Of a DNA stretch of 64,000 nucleotides, positions 9,609-17,307 are shown one piece after another. The translations under genes and the position numbers were made by a program. This DNA is from Blastopirellula marina (GTDB lineage Bacteria; Planctomycetota; Planctomycetia; Pirellulales; Pirellulaceae): assembly GCF_002967715.1 (NCBI RefSeq), contig NZ_PUIA01000081.1, forward strand, positions 245,668 through 309,667. The letters run 5' to 3'. Below the pieces are notes generated by a model. That model was given only the letters and a program-made list of their open reading frames with translations, was not told the DNA's origin and searched no databases. Position 1 is the first letter of the stretch. Every line of letters begins with the position of its first letter.

Positions 9609-9647
9609 CCCAGAGGATCCTCAACAACGAGCTGCGGATCCCCTGGG
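9609..9647 (-). terminator. Terminator or attenuator hairpin between DUF1559 and lipoprotein genes
   Basis: On the minus strand a 12-bp stem with one G-T pair (9647-9636 with 9620-9609) is followed by TTTCTTATT. It sits just after the DUF1559 stop and could terminate transcription or reduce read-through into the lipoprotein gene. Confidence 0.7.
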
Positions 9648-9659
9648 TCATCCCCTAAT

Positions 9660-10709
9660 TCAGTAGGCACCGACAGGCGTACCGTCGTTGCGATCCATGA
9701 GCGATGTGTAGATTGCGAAGTCGATCGTTTCAGGAATGAACCGAGTCGAACCATCCGCCAAAGTGAACTGAGCACCACCAGGGTGGGCCGAGCGATAGGC
9801 AGTGTTGTTGAACTTGGTCGTGGTCAGGCCCCAGCCTGGAGCCTTGGCGGTCCAATTCATGCTCAAGGCGTTAATTGGGTAGGTCGTTACCACGTAGTTA
9901 TTCAGGTTGCTGGAGTGTGTGCCTGTTCCGCAGCTCCACAAACCGCCGCTGCACAAACTGGCACGATAGTCATTGAGTTGATCGTGAAAATTGGACTGCT
10001 CACCAACGGCGATCGTATTACTCGAGCCATCGGTCAACTTGTGAAAACCAACGCCACTTGCCGCGAAGGGGGCCGTACCTCGCCAGTACACCGGAAGGAC
10101 ACCGTTGTCGGCAATGTTACCACCCCACTGCCAGGAGCCGGCCGAGGTATCGGAAGTCGTTCCACCAACAATCGAACAGCCACTGTTGCCGGCATAGTCC
10201 GAGATTTGGATCTCGATTTCAGCCGGTGCTCCCAATCCTTGCGTAGCACTGGAAGTCGGGTACGTTTGCGTTCGTGGAAGCGGACTCGATGGGCACCACA
10301 GAGAATCAATGCGACCTTCGTGCATCGCTCGCCAACCGCGTGTCGGGGCAGCCCATCCCGCGGTGTTGTTGTCGTAGGTGCTGTCGGGAACATTAACCAG
10401 ATCGTAGGCGGCTTTCTGTTCCATGAACGGCATCACGCGGACGAACCACGATGCCTGACGGGCCCAACCCGAGGCACCGCTCGACTCCCCAAACCCTGTC
10501 GGAGGGAACTCTTGGTGTACATCGTGATAATTGTGGATGGACAAACCCAACTGCTTCAGGTTGTTGCTGCACTGCATCCGTCGAGCGGCCTCACGTGCCT
10601 GCTGGACGGCCGGTAGCAACAAAGCAATCAGAACACCGATGATCGCAATCACGACCAACAGTTCCACAAGCGTAAAACCTCGCTTCTTGGCACGCATTCG
10701 AGCTAACAT
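9660..10709 (-). CDS. DUF1559 (SBP_bac_10) pseudopilin-like protein, copy A
   Basis: A 349-aa protein with a type IV prepilin-like N-terminus: [20 protein letters not shown], where cleavage would precede the Phe of GFTLVE, followed by the family signature [20 protein letters not shown]. The remainder is an extracytoplasmic DUF1559 domain ending with the H-x9-DG motif (HPGGAQFTLADG). GGAGAAG precedes the ATG. These proteins are greatly expanded in planctomycetes and their function is not established. Two further copies occur at about 32.8 and 51.3 kb. The downstream lipoprotein gene is probably its partner, and the PAS-AraC gene is divergent. Confidence 0.92.
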   Translation of the reverse strand: MLARMRAKKRGFTLVELLVVIAIIGVLIALLLPAVQQAREAARRMQCSNNLKQLGLSIHNYHDVHQEFPPTGFGESSGASGWARQASWFVRVMPFMEQKAAYDLVNVPDSTYDNNTAGWAAPTRGWRAMHEGRIDSLWCPSSPLPRTQTYPTSSATQGLGAPAEIEIQISDYAGNSGCSIVGGTTSDTSAGSWQWGGNIADNGVLPVYWRGTAPFAASGVGFHKLTDGSSNTIAVGEQSNFHDQLNDYRASLCSGGLWSCGTGTHSSNLNNYVVTTYPINALSMNWTAKAPGWGLTTTKFNNTAYRSAHPGGAQFTLADGSTRFIPETIDFAIYTSLMDRNDGTPVGAY

Positions 10710-10897
10710 AGGGGACTTCTCCAGATATCATTCATGCAAGGAAAAATTAAATATGATTTGCTGAGCGAGGTGGTGGGGATTCTCGCCAACTGGCATGATG
10801 GAGAGGTGGGGATGTCGCTAGAGGTTTATTTCCCTAACGACGTGACTTATTTTCATTGAATCGACTGAATTCGTCTTTGGCCAAATCGACTGCCGGC

Positions 10898-11665
10898 ATG
10901 CCGAATAAATACAAAAACGAATGGGAAGAGCATTTAGACGTTCTTTTCGCCCAAGCACCAACGTTGGCACTTGTCGAGGAATTGTTCGCTCGACTCGATG
11001 AGGTGAACCTCTGCATCAAAGATCTGGAGGGACGCTATCTAAGCGTAAATAGTGCATTTTTACGCAGCGTCCCCAAGCTTCGCCGAGAGGATGTGATCGG
11101 CAAGACGGCCTTCGATATCTACCCCCAGGCCCTGGCCGTCGGCTATCAGCAACAAGATCGTCAACTGCTGAGCCGTGGACAAAATCTACACGATCAACTG
11201 GAGATGATTACCAATCCCGATGGATCGCTAGGCTGGTATATCACCAGCAAGGTTTTGGCGAAGAACATTTCCCAGGAAGTGATTGCGATTATCGGCATGT
11301 CGCGCGACCTGCATGCCCCGACAGAAAGGGACGATCGCTACAACAAGCTTTCGCTCGCTTTGCGCAGGATGCAAACCGACTTTGCCAGTCCGCTACGGAT
11401 TCAGCAATTGGCGGAAGACTCGGGGCTTTCAGTCAGCCAGTTCGAACGGCTGATGCGAAGCATGATTCAGATCACCCCGTCGCAGTATCTGATTCGACAA
11501 CGGGTAGAAGCCGCCGCCGTGATGTTGCGTGACAGTAACAAGAACATCGCCACGGTGGCGATGGACTGCGGCTTCAGCGATCAGCCATCGTTCTGCAAAC
11601 AATTCAAACGAATCACCGGCTTATCGCCGCTGAAATACCGGAAGATGACGCAGGATGGGAAGTAG
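10898..11665 (+). CDS. PAS-domain AraC-family transcriptional regulator
   Basis: A 255-aa regulator. An N-terminal PAS-like sensor (about 25-135) contains LCIKDLEGRYLSVNSAF and EDVIGKTAFDIYP. The C-terminal AraC domain has two helix-turn-helix units: LRIQQLAEDSGLSVSQFERL and IATVAMDCGFSDQPSFCKQF, ending ITGLSPLKYRK. The start is uncertain: ATG at 10898 is listed, but an in-frame TTG at 10856 gives 269 aa, and neither has a clear Shine-Dalgarno sequence. It is divergent from the DUF1559 gene and could regulate it. The sensed signal is unknown. Confidence 0.85.
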   Translation: MPNKYKNEWEEHLDVLFAQAPTLALVEELFARLDEVNLCIKDLEGRYLSVNSAFLRSVPKLRREDVIGKTAFDIYPQALAVGYQQQDRQLLSRGQNLHDQLEMITNPDGSLGWYITSKVLAKNISQEVIAIIGMSRDLHAPTERDDRYNKLSLALRRMQTDFASPLRIQQLAEDSGLSVSQFERLMRSMIQITPSQYLIRQRVEAAAVMLRDSNKNIATVAMDCGFSDQPSFCKQFKRITGLSPLKYRKMTQDGK

Positions 11666-11682
11666 CGTCCTACCCATCCTGC
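11650..11682 (+). terminator. Inverted repeat at the end of the AraC-family gene
   Basis: A perfect 10-bp inverted repeat (11650-11659 and 11673-11682) spans the stop codon. It has no T-run, so intrinsic termination is uncertain; it may instead stabilise the transcript 3' end. Confidence 0.4.
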
Positions 11683-11944
11683 AGCCACCCTTCCAGCACT
11701 TTGACTAAACGTCGAAGGTTTCGACGACGACTTGCGTGGTCATGGCAGTGAATCCCTGGCAATCGGTTCTGTTGGCGAAACAGTCCACCGTTCCCTGGTT
11801 CTGGGACGCAACTGCGGACTGCATTAGATGCCATGTAGGATATTGCCAATCGCGCAGGGCGTCTTGGCAATTATCGATACGCCTCGCGTCGAGATTCGAC
11901 AAAATTGAATCTCGTCTCGAAATGTTTGCCAGAAAAGCACACCG

Positions 11945-13519
11945 CTATGGCTGCGCAGTCTCAGCAGATGGCTCTTGCGTCCCTTTCAGCAGGGGGCGAA
12001 TCGCAGCAAGTGGCAACTCGATCTGTAGCATGTGCCCTTCTCGATCGACCAGCAGCGTGGTCGGATCCTGGTATTGGGTGACCAGATTCTTAAAGGCCTC
12101 GCTGCTTTCCACCGGCTTGCCGTTCACTTCGTAAACACGATCAAGTGGCTTGAGTCCTGCCAAGGCGGCCACAGAGCCAGTCGTCACGTTGGTCAACATG
12201 ACGGCCCCAGGCTCGGCGGGATCGTTCGTCCAAGAGATGCCCACCGGAGCCGGATTCAGGTCTAGTTTGATGTTGAGGGCCAACGGTTCCGCTTCCCCTT
12301 CCCTTTCGACCTTCAGCACGACATCGACCGGTGCGGCTTGAACCTGGGCCAGGAAGTCTTCGACGCTGGTGAAAGGGATGTCGGCGAACTCGATCAATCG
12401 GTCCCCTGCCTTAACTCCCCCATTTGCGGCCGGGCCACCCGGCGACACCGAGGCAATCGATAGCCCCTGCCCTATGTGTTGCTGCTCGGAATTCCAACGG
12501 ATTCCCAGTCGCGAACGATTGACCGACCGGGCAACCTCGAATCGCTTTCGATCCGATTCCGTTTCCAAGCGAGAGCGTGTACGGAATGTAGGAAAGACAT
12601 CTCGATTAGCTTCTTCCCAGACCGTTTCCGCCGTAAGACGGGCAACGGCCTGAACTCCATCGTGGTTGATCAAGTGCGCATCGTCCTGAGGACGATGGTA
12701 TTCACCATGCAGCCCCGTATGGAACATGAGCGTGGGGATCGATCGCGAATAGAACGTGTAGTGATCGCTGTTGTCGGTCATCTCCCAGCGGAAGTCGAGC
12801 TTCAGGTCGCTGGTCATGTTGGACCGGGCAATTCTCTGACGAATTCCTGGCAGGGTTCGCGTTCCGTAGACTTCGACCCCTTGAGGACGCAGGCGACCAA
12901 CCATGTCGAGATTGATGTACAGGCGAATTCGGTCCCATTTGACGGTTGGGTGTTCGACCCAATACTTCGACCCCAAAAGCCCCTTCTCTTCACCGTCCCA
13001 CAAGATAAACAAGATCGATCGTTTGGGCTTGGCCTTCATCTGGGTGAGGGCCTGAATGACTTCCAACAACGCCGAGGTACCACTGGCGTTGTCGTCGGCA
13101 CCGTTATGGACGTAACCAAACGGGCCAAAGCTGTTGGTCCGACTGCCGTACCCGACGTGATCGTAATGAGCCCCCACGACGATCAAATCGCCGGAATCGG
13201 CTCCCTGTTCGCCTGGCAAGATCCCCAAGATGTTGCGCGAACCGCCATGGAACAACTGAAAGAACGTGCCGTTATCACCCGCTGGTTTCAGACCATACTT
13301 GGAAAATAGCTCTTGCAGGTAGTTCCCTGCGGCACGCCCTCCGCGGCTGCCTGCTTCGCGCCCTTCGAAGCTGTCGTCGGCCAGGATATCGACGTGCCGT
13401 TTGACGTCTTCCTTGCGGATGGTGTCCAACGCCGCCGAATGCGAAAGCTCGCCGGCGAACGAGGCCTGAAAAGCAGCGAACCCAAGCAACACAGCAACTG
13501 TCCCTAGGCGTAAAATCAT
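11945..13519 (-). CDS. Exported M28 family metallopeptidase with two PDZ domains
   Basis: A 524-aa protein with a signal peptide (about 1-22) and an M28 aminopeptidase domain. Zinc-site elements are visible: VVGAHYDHVGYG, HNGADDNASGTSALLE, LWDGEEKGLLGSKYW (the catalytic Glu pair), NLDMVG and MFHTGLHGEYHRPQDDAH. Two PDZ-like domains follow, with signatures GGPAANGGVKAGDRLIEF and LAGLKPLDRVYEVNGKPV. It likely cleaves peptides outside the cytoplasm, with the PDZ domains binding substrate termini. It is monocistronic. Confidence 0.9.
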   Translation of the reverse strand: MILRLGTVAVLLGFAAFQASFAGELSHSAALDTIRKEDVKRHVDILADDSFEGREAGSRGGRAAGNYLQELFSKYGLKPAGDNGTFFQLFHGGSRNILGILPGEQGADSGDLIVVGAHYDHVGYGSRTNSFGPFGYVHNGADDNASGTSALLEVIQALTQMKAKPKRSILFILWDGEEKGLLGSKYWVEHPTVKWDRIRLYINLDMVGRLRPQGVEVYGTRTLPGIRQRIARSNMTSDLKLDFRWEMTDNSDHYTFYSRSIPTLMFHTGLHGEYHRPQDDAHLINHDGVQAVARLTAETVWEEANRDVFPTFRTRSRLETESDRKRFEVARSVNRSRLGIRWNSEQQHIGQGLSIASVSPGGPAANGGVKAGDRLIEFADIPFTSVEDFLAQVQAAPVDVVLKVEREGEAEPLALNIKLDLNPAPVGISWTNDPAEPGAVMLTNVTTGSVAALAGLKPLDRVYEVNGKPVESSEAFKNLVTQYQDPTTLLVDREGHMLQIELPLAAIRPLLKGTQEPSAETAQP

Positions 13520-13744
13520 TTCGATTTCCCTTTGAACCCCTCAGAAGCACGCGATTTCCCTATGGTGATAAGGGGCATACTTTGAGTAAAGAGGGTCATG
13601 GTTATTCCAAATTTGGCGGTTAACGGGACAGATGGCCCATATTGAACGGCTTATTTCACCGTAACCATAGGCCATATTAGGAAAAAGCGAAGGAGGTCCC
13701 GTTGAGGACCAACGGAAAAGGGTGTAGACTTTCGCTTTCCCACA

Positions 13745-13834
13745 GGAGAGATGGCAGAGTGGTCGAATGCGCCGGTTTGCTAAACCGGTGAACGGTGTAA
13801 AACCGTTCCACGGGTTCGAATCCCGTTCTCTCCG
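13745..13834 (+). tRNA. tRNA-Ser (anticodon GCT)
   Basis: A complete class II tRNA with a long variable arm. The acceptor stem is GGAGAGA (13745-13751) with TCTCTCC (13827-13833) and discriminator G. Anticodon GCT is at 13779-13781 in the loop of stem CCGGTTT/AAACCGG. The T arm contains GGGTTCGAATCCC. CCA is not encoded. The 3' end is the presumed attachment site of the neighbouring integrase element. Confidence 0.97.
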
Positions 13835-13846
13835 CTTTCTAGCGAA

Positions 13847-13880
13847 GCCGTCAACGTAAGTCGTTGTCGGCTTTTGTTTT
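13847..13880 (+). terminator. Terminator after tRNA-Ser
   Basis: The stem GCCG-T-CAACG / CGTTG-T-CGGC (13847-13856 with 13862-13871, one T-T mismatch) is followed by TTTTGTTTT (13872-13880). Confidence 0.75.
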
Positions 13881-13897
13881 GCGCCGAGGTGGTTTTA

Positions 13898-13933
13898 TTT
13901 GTCTCAGTGACTGAGACAAACACTGAGACAAAT
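13898..13933. repeat. Three copies of a CTGAGACAAA motif next to the tRNA
   Basis: TTTGTCTCAG (13898-13907) and CTGAGACAAA (13911-13920) form a perfect 10-bp inverted repeat with a 3-base gap. A third direct copy, ACTGAGACAAAT, ends at 13933. Such clustered short repeats beside an attachment site resemble integrase or excisionase arm-binding sites; this role is inferred from position. Confidence 0.5.
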
Positions 13934-14067
13934 GAGCCCGAAATAATCCCCCTTAGGACCGTTTCCCAGGTCGAACCAGGAAGCATTTCACGGCAATTTA
14001 TCCCACCCATCAGCGGCATCGCTATTCTACCTGTTGGCCATCGACGCTACGAAAGCCAAGTTCACAA

Positions 14068-15297
14068 CTATGCGACGTCACGATCAGCACTTTCCTCGTC
14101 GTCGCGTCCGAGGAAGTTGATTTGTTCCATTCGACGGTGGCTGTCTTCGCGATGAAGATGCCGGTACAGCTGAGTCATCTCTGAGTCGCGGTGTCCGAGC
14201 CATTCCAGGAGTTCGGCGTCCCGTGCTCCGTTGCGGTAGGCTTCGCTACAGAAGTAGTGCCGGAGCCCGTGGACGGTGCCGCTGCCGAAGCCAATCTCAC
14301 CTTGCGGTGTCGGAAACTCCTTGCCAAGCGGCTCAATGATTCGTTCTTGCAGATTCTGGAGCACACGACGGTCACTGAGGCGACCTCCGCGTGGGCCATG
14401 AAAAATACGGCCATCGGCATGACGCGGGATCTGCTGCAGCACCTTGAAGAATTCAGCGTGCATGGGCAAAGCCCGGCCCCGCTTCCCTTTGATCCGACGC
14501 TCGCCTCCCGTCTGTCGACGTCGGGGAACGGAACGCTCATCCGTGATTCGAATCGTCTTGGCCTCCAAGTCGACATCACTCCAGCGGAGTTGAGCAAGTT
14601 CATTGATTCGCAGTCCGGACGTTGCCAGACAGGTGATCACCTGCCCCATCCAGACAAGGTCCTCCGACTGATTGCAAAACTCAACCATCCGCGTGACTTG
14701 GGGCTGAGTATAACAGTAAGTCGAGCTTCCGCTCACCTTGTTCATCTTCAGCAGGAAACGGCACGACTGTGGCAAGTGGTCTTCTTCCGTCAACCACTTT
14801 ACGACGGAGCAGATCATATTCGCCTCGAACACGATCGTTCGGTCGGCATATTTCTTCTTTGCGAGATCCGTCCCGTAGTCGAGCGTGTTGGCCTTCGTAA
14901 CTTGGGACCAATTCTCAATCCCCTTCTTGCGGCAATACTCCTGATGCTTGTCACGCACCGCCTTGTAACGCTGGATGGTCTTCGGACTGACACCACCAAG
15001 CAACTCCGGCTTCTCGCAACGTTGGATGTAAAGTTGCCAACCGTCGCTTATCTGAACGTCCTTTTCGTTAGCCATTGGCTTAGCTTCGACCAAGCCACAT
15101 TCGATCGCCTTCACGTGATCGAGTTCGTGAAGGCGTCGATACGCCTCTTCACGATCGCGAGTACCTAGGGATGGTTTCCCTAGCTGATACTGGCTGTTGA
15201 GACGACCATCGGCAAAGAAGACACCATTCGCCTTCCGCCGCAGGTACCAAGTGAAATTAGCGCACGGGATCGGCGCTTCCTTAGGTTTTCTAGGCAT
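14068..15297 (-). CDS. int: Tyrosine recombinase / phage-type integrase
   Basis: A 409-aa site-specific recombinase. An N-terminal arm and SAM-like core-binding region (about 80-200) precedes the catalytic domain. The visible catalytic residues are Arg in ATSGLRINELAQLRW, the box II motif HGLRHYFCSEAY (H-x-x-R), His in EWLGHRD, and the nucleophilic Tyr in MTQLYRHLH. The ATG at 15297 is chosen because AGGAGGG lies directly upstream; the frame is open to 15498. The gene's 3' end faces tRNA-Ser 230 bases away, so it probably integrates its element there. It is probably co-expressed with the HTH gene 19 bases upstream. Confidence 0.92.
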   Translation of the reverse strand: MPRKPKEAPIPCANFTWYLRRKANGVFFADGRLNSQYQLGKPSLGTRDREEAYRRLHELDHVKAIECGLVEAKPMANEKDVQISDGWQLYIQRCEKPELLGGVSPKTIQRYKAVRDKHQEYCRKKGIENWSQVTKANTLDYGTDLAKKKYADRTIVFEANMICSVVKWLTEEDHLPQSCRFLLKMNKVSGSSTYCYTQPQVTRMVEFCNQSEDLVWMGQVITCLATSGLRINELAQLRWSDVDLEAKTIRITDERSVPRRRQTGGERRIKGKRGRALPMHAEFFKVLQQIPRHADGRIFHGPRGGRLSDRRVLQNLQERIIEPLGKEFPTPQGEIGFGSGTVHGLRHYFCSEAYRNGARDAELLEWLGHRDSEMTQLYRHLHREDSHRRMEQINFLGRDDEESADRDVA

Positions 15298-15316
15298 ATC
15301 CCTCCTTTCAAATGAT

Positions 15317-15595
15317 TTATTTCTTCGAACGCGACATCCACCCAGGTCGTGGCCCAGGAAGTCTCTCATCGGAAGCGGTGTTTTCAATCTGACGTGTGTT
15401 GGTAGCGTCAGTCGTAGCGTGGCAAAGTTCGATCGCATCCTCGGGAAACATGACCCGGCCGTGCTTTCCCGCCGGTTGATAAAATGGGATCTTGCCATCC
15501 CGCTTTAAACGCCAGATCGTCGACTCAGATAGGCCGGAATGCTCCACGAGAGCATTAATATCGACCAGCGTCTTTTTGAGATCCGAACTCGCCAT
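15317..15595 (-). CDS. AlpA/excisionase-like helix-turn-helix protein
   Basis: A 92-aa protein with an HTH of the MerR/AlpA type: DINALVEHSGLSESTIWRLK followed by RDGKIPFYQPAGKHGRVMF, matching the Phage_AlpA/HTH_17 pattern. The C-terminal 35 residues are polar and probably disordered. Placed just upstream of int on the same strand, it is likely an excisionase (recombination directionality factor) or a regulator of int. Confidence 0.75.
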   Translation of the reverse strand: MASSDLKKTLVDINALVEHSGLSESTIWRLKRDGKIPFYQPAGKHGRVMFPEDAIELCHATTDATNTRQIENTASDERLPGPRPGWMSRSKK

Positions 15596-15750
15596 TTGCG
15601 TTCACCAAGCTGAAATCACAGGCTTCCACCAAGGAGTGACCACGCGATCAAATTCGCGTTCGGAAGCTTCAACAAGGTTTACAGCGAGTAGCTAGGCTAA
15701 AGAAGGGAAAGCGTTTCGACACGCTCTACCTGTTTCGCGGTATCAGATTG

Positions 15751-16899
15751 TCAGGCTAATTCGGCTCTAAGATCCCAGTCTTTGCCAAGTGCCTTCTGAA
15801 TCGCCATGCGATCGGCATGCATCGAACTTTCAGTCACGCCAAAGAATTCGGCAAAGGCCCGCTCGACGCGAGCCGTGCGCCGACTAAAGATGCTGGGATG
15901 TCTTTGGCGGAGCAGCCGCCAAAAGTGTTGAAATCGAAATCGACGTTCAAGCGAGGCAAACTGATTCTTCGCTTTGTTTCTTACGTCGATGATCTTGTGC
16001 CAGCCCTCCAAATGCTGAGTATCTGAAGAGGGACGCAAAGCGTCAGCGATCATATCTCGCAAAACATCGCGAGCAAACAGGGGGAAAGTATCAGGCCAGT
16101 TAAAGACACCGCCTGCTCGCATTAACTGCTTGACGATGGTTATCGGAAACTGGCCGCTAATCATGGGCTTCATCGGAATAGGTAATCTTGGACCTGCCAA
16201 GCCTTGAAGTCGCCATCGAACGCAGAACTCTAGGACCGCCGCGTCGTATTCCTGCCAACCTTCCTCGCTTGTCGGATTAAGCTGTCCTGGCTCTATCGAA
16301 CTTAAGATCGGCAGACCAACCAGGGAAGTACCCCAGCGAAGCATCTGCTCGCCAAACTTCTCAAGCAAAACATCCATTTCGTCGAGAAAAACGGTGTTGG
16401 TCATCAACCAACCACTGTAGGCACCGCCAATCTCATCAAATGAAGACGAATGCTTGTTTGCTGCTTTCACCGTTAATTCGGCCTCCGTTTCAGATACCCC
16501 CAACTCGGTCAAGTCTTCTCGGCAGAGCGAAGGCTGGCCCATCAGTACAGACTTGATAGGCCAGTTCTGCCAGAATCCTACTCGATAGCAATGATCTCCA
16601 GATACCACTGATAGCTTACATTCGAGGTCATAAAGATCTCGATCAAACTCCAGGGCTTCGCCAACCTCTCCCTCGAACACCTTCTGCAGCAGTTGGGGCG
16701 GGATTGTATAAAAGAACTGGCCGCGAACCAGCGGATGAGCTTGGCATTCGGCAGGAACAGTCGGGTGCCTCGACCGAAGATCGTGTGCCAGCACATTCCT
16801 GAACTTGACATTGGTCGGCGGCCCATGTTGAGCAAAGACCGGGTGGATCGCTAGTTCATCCGATTCCGCGTCTTCGTTTTCAGTAGGGCGTTTCGTCAT
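15751..16899 (-). CDS. Unrecognised 382-aa protein between integrase and CRISPR array
   Basis: I do not recognise a family. The protein is soluble (no signal peptide or membrane segment) and mixed in charge. An acidic N-terminus is followed by a segment with FFYTIPPQLLQKVFEGEVG, a central region with Trp and Glu (EEGWQEYDAAVLEFCVRWR), and a basic C-terminal third with RRFRFQHFWRLLRQRHPSIF that could bind nucleic acid. The frame starts at a TTG (16923); the ATG at 16899 with GGTGG upstream is preferred. It shares strand with int and the HTH gene, 155 bases upstream of them, and may be element cargo. The opposite end borders the CRISPR array. Confidence 0.6.
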   Translation of the reverse strand: MTKRPTENEDAESDELAIHPVFAQHGPPTNVKFRNVLAHDLRSRHPTVPAECQAHPLVRGQFFYTIPPQLLQKVFEGEVGEALEFDRDLYDLECKLSVVSGDHCYRVGFWQNWPIKSVLMGQPSLCREDLTELGVSETEAELTVKAANKHSSSFDEIGGAYSGWLMTNTVFLDEMDVLLEKFGEQMLRWGTSLVGLPILSSIEPGQLNPTSEEGWQEYDAAVLEFCVRWRLQGLAGPRLPIPMKPMISGQFPITIVKQLMRAGGVFNWPDTFPLFARDVLRDMIADALRPSSDTQHLEGWHKIIDVRNKAKNQFASLERRFRFQHFWRLLRQRHPSIFSRRTARVERAFAEFFGVTESSMHADRMAIQKALGKDWDLRAELA

Positions 16900-16923
16900 T
16901 CTTTTTACCACCGCAAAACCCAA

Positions 16924-17241
16924 TTCTGCGTTATTCCGATCACCGAGATAAAGGGCAGGAATCTGCTGAGAGCTAATTCATCTCCAAGTATTATGACTCG
17001 AAATCAGCGAGAATTTAGGTGCGAGCCCTTCAATCAGATTTCATAATCTTTCGAAGTAACCCGAACTTCACCCGCCAATTGCTAACCATTCCCCTCAAGT
17101 ATTATGACACCAATTCGCCTTGAATTTAGCTCCCGGCGCACTGATAGCTAATCTCCCGCTACGCTTGCTTCTTCTTATCCTTGTTTTTCTAATTATGCCT
17201 CATTTCTGGATAAAATTTAACTCGATACCTCGCCCAGAAAC
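16924..17241. repeat. Intergenic region with a degenerate ~60-bp direct repeat before the CRISPR array
   Basis: This gene-free stretch holds two related segments, about 16972-17028 and 17081-17139. Both run GCTAA, CAAGTATTATGAC (16985-16997 and 17096-17108, 111 bases apart), then GAATTTAG. A third partial copy (GATAGCTAATCTCCC) is at about 17142-17156. The segments are imperfect elsewhere. They could be regulatory, or remnants of an element boundary; no gene is visible. Confidence 0.5.
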
Positions 17242-17277
17242 TCTTCTTAACCTTTACGTCATGGGCATAGGTACACT
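17242..17277 (+). repeat. Degenerate terminal CRISPR repeat
   Basis: It lies exactly one 30-base spacer before the first intact repeat. Only the 3' end TAGGTACACT (plus GC two bases before it) is kept; the first two thirds no longer match. It marks the old, trailer end of the array. The kept part coincides with the proposed -10 promoter element. Confidence 0.8.
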
Positions 17278-17307
17278 CCGATGGCACTTCTCGATCCACT
17301 CCTGGCC

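Larger units (their letters stand above)
13835..16923. mobile_element. Left end of an integrative element inserted at tRNA-Ser
   Basis: A tyrosine recombinase gene points at the 3' end of tRNA-Ser, with an AlpA/excisionase-like HTH gene just upstream and a family-unknown gene beyond. This is the usual order at the attL side of genomic islands. No second copy of the tRNA 3' end was found in the window, so the right boundary is unknown. The adjacent CRISPR-Cas locus may or may not be cargo. Confidence 0.55.

Noticed and set aside
17242..17277. Treating this as a 38th normal repeat
   Set aside because: Only the last ten bases and two others match the consensus, so it is listed as a degenerate terminal repeat.
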